From assembly GCA_019391515.1 (NCBI GenBank), contig JAHXQP010000023.1, forward strand, positions 62,001 to 126,000: a stretch of DNA of 64,000 bases. The letters run 5' to 3'. Within the stretch, counting starts at the first letter, position 1; each line of letters opens with the position of its first letter. The notes below the pieces were generated by a model that did not search any database, was not told the DNA's origin, and saw only the letters and a list, made by a program, of their open reading frames with translations. A program made the translations under genes and the position numbers. Positions 25,321 through 34,187 of the stretch are shown piece after piece. This stretch comes from Clostridiaceae bacterium. Lineage in GTDB: Bacteria > Bacillota > Clostridia > Tissierellales > Sporanaerobacteraceae.

Positions 25321-26508
25321 TTATTTTCCAAGTCCTTCACTTCTAAGCACTTCTGCTTTATCAATTCTTTCCCATGTAAGATCTAAATCTGTTCTTCCAA
25401 AATGACCATAGCTTGCTAATTGTCTATATATAGGTCTTCTTAAGTCTAATTTGTCAATAATAGCTGCAGGTCTTAAATCGAAGTGTTTTCTTACTAATTC
25501 TTCAATCTTTTCATCTTCAATTTTTCCAGTTCCAAATGTATTAACATATATGGAAAGTGGTCTAGCTACTCCTATAGCATAAGCAAGTCCTACTTCACAT
25601 TTATCAGCAAGTCCAGCTGCTACTATATTCTTTGCTACATATCTAGCTGCATAAGCTGCAGATCTATCTACTTTTGTTGGATCTTTTCCTGAGAAAGCTC
25701 CTCCTCCATGTCTTCCATATCCACCATAAGTATCTACAATTATCTTCCTACCAGTAAGTCCTGCATCTCCCATAGGTCCGCCTATTACAAATCTTCCAGT
25801 TGGATTTACATAGTATTTAGTATTCTCATCTATCATATCTTCTGGAACTACTTTTGTTATTACTTCTTTGATAATGTCTTCTCTTATAGTTTCTAAATCT
25901 ACTTTAGCACTATGTTGAGTAGAAACTACTATATTTTCAATCCTTACAGGCTTATTGTCTACATACTCAACAGTTACTTGAGTCTTTCCATCTGGTCTTA
26001 AATAAGGAAGTGTACCGTCTTTTCTAACTTCTGCAAGTCTTCTAGCCAATTTATGAGATAATGCTATAGACATAGGCATAAGCTCTTCAGTTTCATTACA
26101 AGCAAAGCCAAACATCATTCCTTGATCTCCAGCACCTATTTTATCGTATTCATCTTCTCCATTTTCCTTGTGCTCTTGTGCTGCATCTACTCCCATTGCT
26201 ATATCTGTAGATTGTTCATTTATGGAAGTTAGCACTGCACAAGTTTCAGCATCAAAACCAAATTTTGCCCTCGTATATCCTATTTCTTTTATAGTGTTTC
26301 TAACTACCTTTGGTATATCTACATAACAATTAGTAGTGATTTCTCCTGAAACTAATACTAATCCCGTGGTAACAGAAGTTTCACAAGCAACCCTAGCATT
26401 AGGATCTTGTGCTAAAATAGAATCTAATATTGCATCAGAGATTTGGTCACAAACTTTATCTGGATGGCCTTCAGTTACTGACTCTGATGTAAACAACCAG
26501 TTCTTCAT
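25321..26508 (-). CDS. metK: S-adenosylmethionine synthetase
   Basis: The 395-residue enzyme makes SAM from methionine and ATP in the cytosol. The start [20 protein letters not shown] contains the family's first motif; [15 protein letters not shown] is the ATP-binding hexapeptide region and [20 protein letters not shown] with [19 protein letters not shown] forms the P-loop region. It is preceded by an SAM-I riboswitch, the expected control. Confidence 0.98.
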   Translation of the reverse strand: MKNWLFTSESVTEGHPDKVCDQISDAILDSILAQDPNARVACETSVTTGLVLVSGEITTNCYVDIPKVVRNTIKEIGYTRAKFGFDAETCAVLTSINEQSTDIAMGVDAAQEHKENGEDEYDKIGAGDQGMMFGFACNETEELMPMSIALSHKLARRLAEVRKDGTLPYLRPDGKTQVTVEYVDNKPVRIENIVVSTQHSAKVDLETIREDIIKEVITKVVPEDMIDENTKYYVNPTGRFVIGGPMGDAGLTGRKIIVDTYGGYGRHGGGAFSGKDPTKVDRSAAYAARYVAKNIVAAGLADKCEVGLAYAIGVARPLSIYVNTFGTGKIEDEKIEELVRKHFDLRPAAIIDKLDLRRPIYRQLASYGHFGRTDLDLTWERIDKAEVLRSEGLGK

Positions 26509-26551
26509 AAAAGTAACCTCCTTAGATTTATATTAATAGATTGATTTATTC

Positions 26552-26710
26552 TGAAAAATAAATAAGCCCCTTCCAAAGGAAAAGGCTGACAAAGTGTCAC
26601 CTCATCTTTCAGAATTTGATTCTGTGGGATTTAGCACCGTCGTAGACTAATAAATAGTTACGGGTTGCCGGGTTTCAAAGGGCCCATTCCCTCCACCACT
26701 CTTGATAAGG
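26552..26710 (-). promoter_or_regulatory. SAM-I (S-box) riboswitch with terminator
   Basis: The minus strand reads CCTTATCAAGAGTGGTGGAG, then GGCCCTTTGAAACCCGGCAA, then GGTGCTAAATCCCACAGAA, ending GAAAGATGAGG. These are the S-box conserved blocks, with P1 formed by 26704-26710 and 26600-26606. The expression platform is a 10-bp terminator stem (26564-26586) followed by a T-rich tail to 26552. High SAM should close the terminator and shut off metK. Confidence 0.96.
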
Positions 26711-26769
26711 TATCAAGATTTTATTCATTTAGTTTATTGTACCATATTTAAAAAAACACGTCAATTAGG

Positions 26770-27243
26770 TTAAAAAACCGAAATAACTTTATAACTTAAA
26801 CTAAATACTATAATTCCTGCAGCTATTATTCCAGATACAATACTAACTAAAGCTTTTCTAGAGTCCAATTTAAGTAATGTAGCAGCAATACATCCAGTCC
26901 AAGCTCCTGTAGTTGGAATTGGCACTGCTACTAGTATGAAAAGTCCTAGTATACTATATTTCTTTATTTTATCTCTACTTTTTTTAAGAGTTCTTTTCTT
27001 TACTTTTTTTATTAATTTAGAAAACAAAGTAGTTTTTTCTAAATAGTCCATTATAGGTTCTAAAAGCTTCAATAGAAAAGGTACTGGTATTATATTTCCG
27101 ACAATGCTTAGTGCTGTACTCTCTAGTGGTGTGAAACCCATAGATATTCCTAGAGGAATGGCACCTCTAAGTTCTACAAGAGGCATAGCAGCAACAAACA
27201 TAACAGTTATTTCATCTTTTATTGTTTCTAATATATCAATCAT
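26770..27243 (-). CDS. Small multidrug export family protein (COG2426)
   Basis: At 157 residues with four or so membrane helices, it carries the segments AAMPLVELRGAIPLGISMGF and ILVAVPIPTTGAWTGCIAAT typical of Sm_multidrug_ex proteins. Despite the family name, the function is poorly tested. It ends 60 bases before the metK riboswitch on the same strand, so read-through from it toward metK is possible unless the riboswitch promoter is separate. Confidence 0.82.
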   Translation of the reverse strand: MIDILETIKDEITVMFVAAMPLVELRGAIPLGISMGFTPLESTALSIVGNIIPVPFLLKLLEPIMDYLEKTTLFSKLIKKVKKRTLKKSRDKIKKYSILGLFILVAVPIPTTGAWTGCIAATLLKLDSRKALVSIVSGIIAAGIIVFSLSYKVISVF

Positions 27244-27572
27244 AAAATCCTCCTATATCTATTAACTAAAGTTTTCATAGTTCTTTATTTAATTATATTA
27301 TAAAAAAACAATTTAAGTCTTTCCATTGGTTCATCTTTCAAAGTTCATACTATATCTAACAATATTGTTAGGTTCTAAAGTTTATGTCTTTTTAATATAT
27401 TCTAGTCTATATAAAGGATTCCTTTAAAATAAATAAAATAGTTTGAAATAGTGCGAACAAGTTGGATTTAAAGAGACATATGGAGAAAAAAGAAGATTCT
27501 TTTGTTTAACAGTCTATTTTGACATGTGCATTATAATCAAAAACCCCCTATAATAAAAGAGTCGGCGGTCAA
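27244..27572. other. Intergenic region before tRNA
   Basis: About 330 AT-rich bases with no gene. It includes a perfect 16-bp palindrome CTAACAATATTGTTAG (27356-27371) and two TATAAT matches (27532-27537, 27549-27554) upstream of the tRNA. A TTGACA at 27519 is not at consensus spacing for either, so I do not call the tRNA promoter firmly. Confidence 0.5.
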
Positions 27573-27649
27573 CGGGGTGTAGCGCAGTTTGGTAGCGCAC
27601 GTGGTTTGGGACCATGGGGCCGGGGGTTCGAATCCCTCCACCCCGACCA
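27573..27649 (+). tRNA. tRNA-Pro (UGG)
   Basis: A 77-nt cloverleaf: acceptor CGGGGTG pairs with CACCCCG, the anticodon loop is TTTGGGA giving anticodon TGG, the T-arm has GGTTCGAATCC, and CCA is encoded. It is alone on the plus strand, followed by a strong terminator. Confidence 0.97.
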
Positions 27650-27656
27650 TTGATGA

Positions 27657-27689
27657 AAGAAGGATTGAAATTTCAATCCTTCTTTTTTT
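27657..27689 (+). terminator. tRNA terminator
   Basis: Fourteen-base arms (27657-27670 and 27671-27684, AAGAAGGATTGAAA type) meeting almost without a loop, then a run of T, 8 bases past the tRNA CCA end. Confidence 0.88.
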
Positions 27690-27760
27690 ATACTCTTTTT
27701 TATATAATCAATAAATATTTATCTTTAATTTTGATTAGATCTTCTTTTTAATTTGTGCAA

Positions 27761-28113
27761 GCCCACGGATTTTGTGAAAATCTTCGTCTCTATTTTCTAA
27801 TCAAAGACTTTTTTAGTCAGTCAAACTCAATAACCCAAAATCCTTAACTATGTCTATTTTAAAAATCTTTATTAAACGTATTTATTCAAATAGTACAATG
27901 TCTAAGCAAATAGAAATAAAGAATGAGCGACTTAAAAGGGTTTTGCTATGAAATAATCCGACCTAAAAATAAAATGCGTTAAAAATTTTTCACTGTTTGA
28001 GCGAAGCGAGTTTGAAAACATTTAGCATTTTATTTTTAGAGAGGATACTATTTCATCAAAAACCTTTTCGGAGTGAATTTTTATTCCTATTTGCGGGGAA
28101 CCTGCACTATGTA
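27761..28113 (+). repeat. Dispersed palindromic repeat, copy B
   Basis: The stretch between the tRNA terminator and ttcA holds the core hairpin (27891-28113), centred on TTTGAGCGAAGCGAG, plus the second module (27761-27843), shortened relative to A and C. It shares long identical stretches with copies A (inverted) and C. No frame is conserved; it is non-coding. Confidence 0.88.
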
Positions 28114-28208
28114 AAAAGAAAATATCCAAATTCAGAAAAATAAATAGTGAAATATATGGACTAAAATAGTATAATATATTTTGATATATTTATAAGAAAG
28201 GTGATACT

Positions 28209-28919
28209 ATGAAAAAGATTTTAGGTCCTATGAGAAGAGCCATACAGGATTTTAACTTAATAGAAGACGGAGATAAAATAGGGGTAGGTGTATCTGGTGG
28301 AAAAGACAGCATGGTACTACTATATGCTCTAAAACTTTATCAAAGATTTAGCCCAGAAAAATTCCAACTAGAAGCATTCACAGTAGACTTAGGATTCAAA
28401 GGCTTCAACACCAAAGCCATTGAAAAATATTGTAAAAGTATAGATGTACCTTTCAATCTAAAAAAAACCAATATTAAAAACATAGTATTCGATATAAGGA
28501 AAGAAAAAAATCCTTGCTCACTATGTGCAAATATGCGTAGAGGGGCTATACACAACGCCTTAAAAGAAAAAGGATTCAACAAACTAGCCCTGGGCCATCA
28601 TAGCGATGATGCCATAGACACCCTTTTTCTAAGCCTATTATATGAAGGAAGATTAAATACACTACAACCCCTAACATATTTAAATAGGAAGAAAATATAT
28701 GTAGTACGCCCACTACTATATACTTCAAAACAAGATATAAAAAATGCCATAGAAAAAAATAATATTCCAATAGTTAATAATCCTTGTCCAGTAGACAAAA
28801 AAACTAAAAGAGAAGATATGAATAAACTTGTACAAAATATTTATAATGAAGTACCTGGTGCTAAAAATAGAATCCTTACAGCTATAAAAAATAAGGAAGG
28901 TTTAAAGCTTTGGTTCTAA
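28209..28919 (+). CDS. ttcA: TtcA-family tRNA thiolation PP-loop protein
   Basis: The 236-residue protein has the PP-loop VSGGKDSMVLL near residue 28 and a CxxC pair in PCSLCANMRRG near residue 101. A later Cys in NNPCPVDK may complete an iron-sulfur site. This fits the TtcA/TtuA-type ATP pyrophosphatases that thiolate tRNA, e.g. 2-thiocytidine at position 32. It is monocistronic on the plus strand with AAAGGTG upstream of the start. The exact tRNA target is not certain. Confidence 0.85.
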   Translation: MKKILGPMRRAIQDFNLIEDGDKIGVGVSGGKDSMVLLYALKLYQRFSPEKFQLEAFTVDLGFKGFNTKAIEKYCKSIDVPFNLKKTNIKNIVFDIRKEKNPCSLCANMRRGAIHNALKEKGFNKLALGHHSDDAIDTLFLSLLYEGRLNTLQPLTYLNRKKIYVVRPLLYTSKQDIKNAIEKNNIPIVNNPCPVDKKTKREDMNKLVQNIYNEVPGAKNRILTAIKNKEGLKLWF

Positions 28920-28924
28920 CATAA

Positions 28925-28950
28925 AAAAGTAGTGGTTCTCCACTACTTTT
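28925..28950. terminator. Bidirectional terminator ttcA/flgJ
   Basis: Arms AAAAGTAGTGG and CCACTACTTTT with a 4-base loop sit between the convergent ttcA and flgJ genes; T-rich on the plus strand and also on the minus strand via AAAAAA. Confidence 0.85.
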
Positions 28951-28961
28951 CATCATAATAA

Positions 28962-29297
28962 TTATATTTTAATTCTATTTTGATTTTTAAACTGCTCATA
29001 AAGCATCTTCGCTATTCCTACACCATCTTCTTCACTATCAGATATCCTTTCGGCCATCTCCTCATCAAACATATCTTCAAATATTTTAGTTGCTGTACTC
29101 TTTTCTATAAGTCCACCATCAGGTATAGTCTTTCTCATTTCTTTCAACATCATATGTATAAAAATAGATTCAAAATCTTTACATATATCCATCAATTCTT
29201 TGTCTTGTTTTTCTTCTCCAACATTTTCAATTTTCTTTTGAAGAATATTTTCATCCGTAGTCTTCTGCATTATGAAGCTATTAGGAAATATTTCCAT
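28962..29297 (-). CDS. flgJ: FlgJ-like rod-binding protein
   Basis: This 111-residue protein matches the N-terminal rod-binding domain of FlgJ (CKDFESIFIHMMLKEMRKTI, then TATKIFEDMFDEEMAERISD and GVGIAKMLYEQF). It has no muramidase domain, so rod-hole formation in the cell wall must be done by another enzyme, as is common in Firmicutes. It follows flhP by 23 bases and is its operon partner. Confidence 0.88.
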   Translation of the reverse strand: MEIFPNSFIMQKTTDENILQKKIENVGEEKQDKELMDICKDFESIFIHMMLKEMRKTIPDGGLIEKSTATKIFEDMFDEEMAERISDSEEDGVGIAKMLYEQFKNQNRIKI

Positions 29298-29320
29298 ACT
29301 TTCACCTCATTAGTTTAAAA

Positions 29321-30115
29321 TTATCTCTTAAGATTTGAAATCAATTGAAGCATTTCATCTGAAGTATGTATAACTTTAGAACTTATTTCATAAGCTCTTT
29401 GAGCACTAATCATCTTCACCATTTCATCTACCACTTCAACATTTGAAGCCTCTAAATAGCCTTGAGCTATTTTACTTTCCATTTCATTTGCAGCTATAGG
29501 TATTTCATCACCAGAGGCAACTGTTGCACTATAAAGGTTTGATCCTTCATTTAAAAGTCCTTCTGGATTTATAAACCTAACTAATTTGAATCTACCTAAA
29601 TTAACTGTATTATCTCCTTCGTCTTTGGCCGTTATATTGCCCATTTGGTCGATAGTTACATCTCTTAGTCCATCTCTAATAACTATATCGTTATTTGTAT
29701 CACTCAAAACCCTATATCCTTCGCTAGTTACCAATCTTTTTGAATTTCCTTCTACGCTTAATTTAAAACTTCCATCCCTAGTATATCTTATATTTCCATT
29801 TGGAAGTTGTATAGCAAAAAATCCTTCTCCATTGATGCCCACATCATATTCACCTTTTGATTCTATCAGGCTACCATTTTTAAAACTTTTCTTGGTAGCT
29901 GCAGGCATAACACCATGACCTACTTGCAAATTTACAGGCCTACCTTGATCATCTACTATATTATTCCTTCTCATATTTGTATATAAAAGGTCTTTAAACT
30001 CTGCCCTTTGAGTCTTGTATCCAGTAGTATTTACATTAGAAAGGTTGTTAGCAATAGTATCTATATTAAACTGTTGACCTCTCATACCTATAGCCGCAGT
30101 CCACATTGAACGCAT
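29321..30115 (-). CDS. flhP: Flagellar rod protein FlgG/FlhP-like
   Basis: The 264-residue protein has the rod/hook family N-terminus (MRSMWTAAIGMRGQQFNIDT, IANNLSNVNTTGYKTQRAEF) and C-terminus (VDEMVKMISAQRAYEISSKV, then DEMLQLISNLKR). It is a distal rod component exported by the flagellar secretion system. The order mbl-flhO-flhP is the same as in B. subtilis, which is why I use this symbol; FlgG is an acceptable name. Confidence 0.92.
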   Translation of the reverse strand: MRSMWTAAIGMRGQQFNIDTIANNLSNVNTTGYKTQRAEFKDLLYTNMRRNNIVDDQGRPVNLQVGHGVMPAATKKSFKNGSLIESKGEYDVGINGEGFFAIQLPNGNIRYTRDGSFKLSVEGNSKRLVTSEGYRVLSDTNNDIVIRDGLRDVTIDQMGNITAKDEGDNTVNLGRFKLVRFINPEGLLNEGSNLYSATVASGDEIPIAANEMESKIAQGYLEASNVEVVDEMVKMISAQRAYEISSKVIHTSDEMLQLISNLKR

Positions 30116-30127
30116 ATTTTCTTCCCC

Positions 30128-31168
30128 CTATACTCTTCCTATTTCATTTGCTGATTTTTCCATCATCTCATCCTGTACTCTTATAGCTTTTTGACAAGTT
30201 TCAAAATTTCTTAAAAGTGATATCATCTCTACCATCTCTTTTATAGAGTCCACATTGGAATTTTCTAAAAATCCTTGGAATACTTCTCCTTGAAAAGGCA
30301 TTTCTTCAGCCTCTACATCATCTGCCATTCTATAGAAATTATCCCCTATCTTTCTTAAAAATTCTTTATTATCTAAATCAACAATATCTAAATTAGCTAC
30401 CATATTTCCATCTACAAACACTTGTCCACCTTTTGTGATCTCCACATCATTGCCATTGATAGTTATAGGTCCACCAGTTCCCATAACTAGATAGCCTTCC
30501 GATGTAGTTAACTGTCCCATACTATTTACGGTAAAAGAGCCATCTCTAGTATAGTAGATTTCTCCATCTTCACCTTGAACTTTAAAAAACCCACTTCCTT
30601 CCAAAGCTAAATCAAATTTTCCTTCAGTATTCAATAAACCACCTTGAGTAAAATCTGTTACAACCTTTTTGACTTTGGCTCCTGCATTCATAGTTCCTAC
30701 AACTCTTGGACCTGGACGAGAAACAATTCCTTCAAGTAATCCCTCTATATTTCCTCCACCTTGAATAGGGTTATGATTTCCATCTAGAATATAGTTTTCC
30801 CCATCTGTCTTATATTCATCTTGTTCATTTTTATAAAATGTTTTTAAATATCCTTCATCATCTACTACAAATCTAATATCCTTTACATAACTAATACCAT
30901 TAGGGGTCCTCACCATAAAATATCCTTCATTTGTACGAGCTCTATGAACATCTCCATTGGTTTCATACTCTATTTCATTTTCTCTTTGAGGCCTAAAATC
31001 TGGCCTATCATTTATTTTGGAAAGTAAAACTTCTGGAAAAGATTCAGTCAAAACCACATCTTTTTTAAATCCCGTAGTATTTATATTTGAAAGGTTATTT
31101 GATATTGCTTCCAGTCTTCTTTGATTTGCAATCATTGAAGTAGCACTTATATATAATCCTCTATTCAT
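30128..31168 (-). CDS. flhO: Flagellar rod protein FlgF/FlhO-like
   Basis: The 346-residue protein has the family N-terminus (MNRGLYISATSMIANQRRLE, ISNNLSNINTTGFKKDVVLT) and C-terminus (IKEMVEMISLLRNFETCQKA). At 346 residues it is longer than B. subtilis FlhO, with an insert between residues 90 and 180. It has its own sigma-D promoter at 31203-31229 and heads the flhO-flhP-flgJ operon. Confidence 0.9.
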   Translation of the reverse strand: MNRGLYISATSMIANQRRLEAISNNLSNINTTGFKKDVVLTESFPEVLLSKINDRPDFRPQRENEIEYETNGDVHRARTNEGYFMVRTPNGISYVKDIRFVVDDEGYLKTFYKNEQDEYKTDGENYILDGNHNPIQGGGNIEGLLEGIVSRPGPRVVGTMNAGAKVKKVVTDFTQGGLLNTEGKFDLALEGSGFFKVQGEDGEIYYTRDGSFTVNSMGQLTTSEGYLVMGTGGPITINGNDVEITKGGQVFVDGNMVANLDIVDLDNKEFLRKIGDNFYRMADDVEAEEMPFQGEVFQGFLENSNVDSIKEMVEMISLLRNFETCQKAIRVQDEMMEKSANEIGRV

Positions 31169-31202
31169 TAAATCACATCCTTGACATAGTACTCATAGGT
31201 AT

Positions 31203-31229
31203 ATATCGTCAATTTCAAAATATACTTTA
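31203..31229 (-). promoter_or_regulatory. Sigma-D promoter of flhO operon
   Basis: On the minus strand: TAAA (31226-31229), a 15-base spacer, GACGATAT (31203-31210), one mismatch from GCCGATAT. It begins a few bases past the mbl stop codon. Confidence 0.82.
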
Positions 31230-31232
31230 GAT

Positions 31233-32258
31233 TTATCTTTCAACTATTGAATCAGAATCCAACAAGCTGTTTTCCAATACATCTACCCAATCAAGAGCTT
31301 TACCAGTCCCTGTAGCTACACAGGCAATTGGATTTTCTGCTATATTTACTTTGATACCAGTTCTCTCAGATATCAATTTATCCAATCCATATAAAAGGGC
31401 TCCTCCACCAGTCATTACTATTCCTGTATCTGCAATATCTGCTGCTAATTCTGGTGGTGTCCTTTCAAGTACTGTATGAACTGTATCTACAATATTTGAA
31501 ATAGGCTCTTCCATTGCTTCAAACATTTCACTTGAAGAAACCTTTATATTCTTTGGAAGACCAGTCACTAAATTTCTTCCCCTTATTTCCATATAAACAT
31601 CCTTTTCTCTCCTACAAGCTGTACCTATATTTATCTTTAAATTTTCTGCACTTCTTTCACCTATCATTACATTGTGTTTTCTCCTAATGTACCTGGTTAT
31701 CGCTTCATCACAATCGTCTCCAGCGATTTTTAAAGAACGACTAACTACCATTCCTCCCAGCGAAATAACAGCTACATCAGTAGTTCCGCCACCAATATCT
31801 ACAATCATATTTCCATTAGGTTGAGTTATATCTATGCCTGCACCTATTGCAGCAGCTATAGGTTCTTCTATTAAGTATGTTTTTCTTGCTCCAGCTTGAT
31901 TACTAGCTTCAATTACCGCTCTTTTTTCAACTCCAGTAACCCCACTTGGTACACATACTATAATTCTAGGTTTAAAAAATGTTTTTCCTGAAGCTTTTCT
32001 TATAAAATATTTCAACATCCTTTCAGTTACATCATAATCAGATATTACTCCGTCCTTTAAAGGTCTCATAGCTACTATATGTCCAGGAGTACGTCCCAAC
32101 ATCCTCCTTGCCTCTTCACCTACAGCTAAAAATTTATTTGTATTGTGATCGATTGCTACTACTGAGGGCTCATTTAGTACTACCCCTTTATCCTTTACAT
32201 ATACTAAAATACTTGCAGTCCCTAAATCTATCCCCAAATCTGTTCTAAAAGCAGCCAT
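31233..32258 (-). CDS. mbl: MreB-like actin homologue Mbl
   Basis: The start at 32258 (MAAFRTDLGIDLG) has AGGAGG at good spacing and gives 341 residues. The phosphate-1 loop DLGIDLGTASILVY, MIVDIGGGTTDVAVISLGG and MTGGGALLYGLD are the actin-fold nucleotide sites. MreB family proteins guide cell-wall synthesis along the membrane. Synteny (spoIIID-mbl-flhO-flhP) marks it as the Mbl member rather than the MreBCD one. Confidence 0.93.
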   Translation of the reverse strand: MAAFRTDLGIDLGTASILVYVKDKGVVLNEPSVVAIDHNTNKFLAVGEEARRMLGRTPGHIVAMRPLKDGVISDYDVTERMLKYFIRKASGKTFFKPRIIVCVPSGVTGVEKRAVIEASNQAGARKTYLIEEPIAAAIGAGIDITQPNGNMIVDIGGGTTDVAVISLGGMVVSRSLKIAGDDCDEAITRYIRRKHNVMIGERSAENLKINIGTACRREKDVYMEIRGRNLVTGLPKNIKVSSSEMFEAMEEPISNIVDTVHTVLERTPPELAADIADTGIVMTGGGALLYGLDKLISERTGIKVNIAENPIACVATGTGKALDWVDVLENSLLDSDSIVER

Positions 32259-32406
32259 CCTTGTTCCTCCTTTTATTATAATCATATATATAATATGTTA
32301 ATTTCCTTTTAGTCATCATAGTATAATTCTATACTTATTATAAAATTCCTTCAACTTTTTTCATATAACTATGAATAATAAGAAAATAATTCCAAAAAAG
32401 CTTAAA

Positions 32407-32424
32407 AGGTCCCTTTTGGGACCT
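32407..32424 (-). terminator. spoIIID terminator
   Basis: Arms AGGTCCC and GGGACCT with a 4-base loop just past the spoIIID stop; minus-direction tail TTTTAAGCTTTTTT. It separates spoIIID from mbl. Confidence 0.75.
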
Positions 32425-32426
32425 AT

Positions 32427-32681
32427 TTAGTCGCTTACTGCTTTGTATTTCATTTTTGTGGCTTTGCCACCTCTAATATGTCTTTCTGCTTTATTCTGTT
32501 CTAGTACTTCTTTTACCATACTTGCAACAAGAGGGTTTATCTTAGGGAGACGTTCTGTCACGTCTTTATGTACTGTACTCTTGCTAACCCCAAATACACT
32601 GGCTGCTTGTCTAACGGTTGACTTTTCACTTATTATATACTTTGCAATCTCTAAAGCCCTTTCTTCTATATAGTCTTTCAC
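32427..32681 (-). CDS. spoIIID: Sporulation transcription factor SpoIIID
   Basis: The 84-residue DNA-binding protein reads IEERALEIAKYIISEKSTVR then QAASVFGVSKSTVHKDVTER, the SpoIIID helix-turn-helix, with a basic C-terminal tail. It controls mother-cell genes during sporulation with sigma-E and sigma-K. The gene is well placed between spoIIQ and mbl, and its presence supports an endospore former. Confidence 0.97.
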   Translation of the reverse strand: MKDYIEERALEIAKYIISEKSTVRQAASVFGVSKSTVHKDVTERLPKINPLVASMVKEVLEQNKAERHIRGGKATKMKYKAVSD

Positions 32682-32780
32682 ATATTTAACCCCCTTTGAA
32701 CTTTATTTTAGGAATGGGTCTTTTTAAATACTTATGCACTCTAAATCTCTAATAGAACTTTTATTCTAGTCTTCCAGACT

Positions 32781-33545
32781 TTAGTTGATGCCTGGTAAAT
32801 ATTTCTTAGGATTTACTCTTTTTCCATTTAACAATACTTCTAAATGTAGATGTGGACCATCTGCCATTTCTAAACCTTTAGGCTTTCCTATTCCACTTAT
32901 AGGAGTTCCTTTTTTGACGCTTTGGCCTTTTTTCACCATATCTTTTGTGGATAAATTGGTATATCTAGTTTCCAATCCATTTCCATGATCAATTGATACT
33001 ACTATTCCCCATAACTCATCTTCATGTACTTCTTTAACTATACCGTCAAGACAAGCTTTTACTGCTGTTCCCTCTTTTGCTTTAATATCTATACCTTTAT
33101 GACTAGTCCACTCTTCTAAAGTCTCTGAATAAATTAATTTATCAGCACTATAATCCAATCCAAGTTCTCCTTCTACTGGCATATGGAAAGTTTGTATTGC
33201 TTCTGGTTCTGAGTTTTGCTTTGGTTGCTCTTCTTTTGGTTCTTGTTCTTCTTTTGGTTCTTCTTTTTTCTCTTCTATTTCTTTTTTTTCTTCTTCTTTA
33301 GCCTTTTCTTCTTGCTTCTTTCTTTCCTGTTGTTTTAAACTTTCTAAAGAAGGCTCTTCTACACCATGTTTATCTTCATCTGTAAGTATTAAAAAATCTT
33401 CTTCCATTGGATCTTCTTCACTTTTCATCCTATCCAAGTTACTTTTAGAAGCCCATACTGCTACTGTTCCCACTACACAGACACAGATAAATAAAATGAT
33501 ATAAAAGCTATCTTTATTTGTTAGTTTGTTAAATTTATTCTTCAT
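32781..33545 (-). CDS. spoIIQ: SpoIIQ-like M23 (LytM) protein
   Basis: The 254-residue protein has a membrane helix near residues 14-32, then a long charged Glu/Lys/Pro-rich linker (about 70-110), then a LytM domain. The zinc residues are intact: HKGID (HxxxD) near 149 and PHLHLE (HxH) near 235. B. subtilis SpoIIQ lacks a functional His, but clostridial SpoIIQ keeps them and may cut peptidoglycan in the engulfment space. The order spoIID-spoIIQ-spoIIID supports this name over a generic endopeptidase. Confidence 0.88.
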   Translation of the reverse strand: MKNKFNKLTNKDSFYIILFICVCVVGTVAVWASKSNLDRMKSEEDPMEEDFLILTDEDKHGVEEPSLESLKQQERKKQEEKAKEEEKKEIEEKKEEPKEEQEPKEEQPKQNSEPEAIQTFHMPVEGELGLDYSADKLIYSETLEEWTSHKGIDIKAKEGTAVKACLDGIVKEVHEDELWGIVVSIDHGNGLETRYTNLSTKDMVKKGQSVKKGTPISGIGKPKGLEMADGPHLHLEVLLNGKRVNPKKYLPGIN

Positions 33546-33677
33546 TTAATACACCTCCGTCTCAACTTCTAATAATATTATTGCCAAAATTAAATATTTA
33601 ATACACCTAGTCCTATTTTTGTTTTATTTTGTATAACCATCTCTTAACATGCTCCTTAAGTGCTTTCTTCAAACATA

Positions 33678-34142
33678 GGGATTTTGGGTTCTTGGTTTTC
33701 CTTCCGAAAAAGCTTTGAAGAAAATAGGACTCTTTTTTTCACAAAACCCTAACGCAAATAATGGTTATTTGCTAAATTGATTTCCAATCAATTTCACGGG
33801 TTTTATGAAAAAATTCGTCTCTATTTTCTAGTCAAAGGCTTTTTTAGTCAGTCAAACTCAATAACCCAAAATCCTTAACTGTATTATTTTTTTAAACTTT
33901 TAGCTATTTTTATTCAGATAGTACAATGTTTAAGCAAATAGAAATAAAAAATGAGTGACTTAAAAAGGTTTTGCTATGAAATAATCCGACCTAAAAATAA
34001 AATGCGTTAAAAATTTTTCACTGTTTGAGCGAAGCGAGTTTGAAAATATTTAGCATTTTATTTTTAGGGAGGATACTATTTCATCAAAACCCTTTTTGGA
34101 GCGAATTTTTATTTCTATTTGCGGGGAACTGGCACTATGTAA
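33678..34142 (+). repeat. Dispersed palindromic repeat, copy C
   Basis: It lies between spoIIQ and spoIID. The second module (33678-33874) is longest here and is bounded by GGATTTTGGGTT and AACCCAAAATCC; the core hairpin is 33919-34139. The orientation is the same as copy B. The rest of the roughly 640-base gap has no gene. Confidence 0.88.
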
Positions 34143-34187
34143 AAAAAAGTAACACAAAAAAATATAAAAAAGAGTAGAAAAAATTTT

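Noticed and set aside
27519-27554. TTGACA with TATAAT as the tRNA-Pro promoter
   Set aside because: The spacers are 7 and 24 bases, outside the usual 16-18, so the promoter cannot be set from sequence alone.
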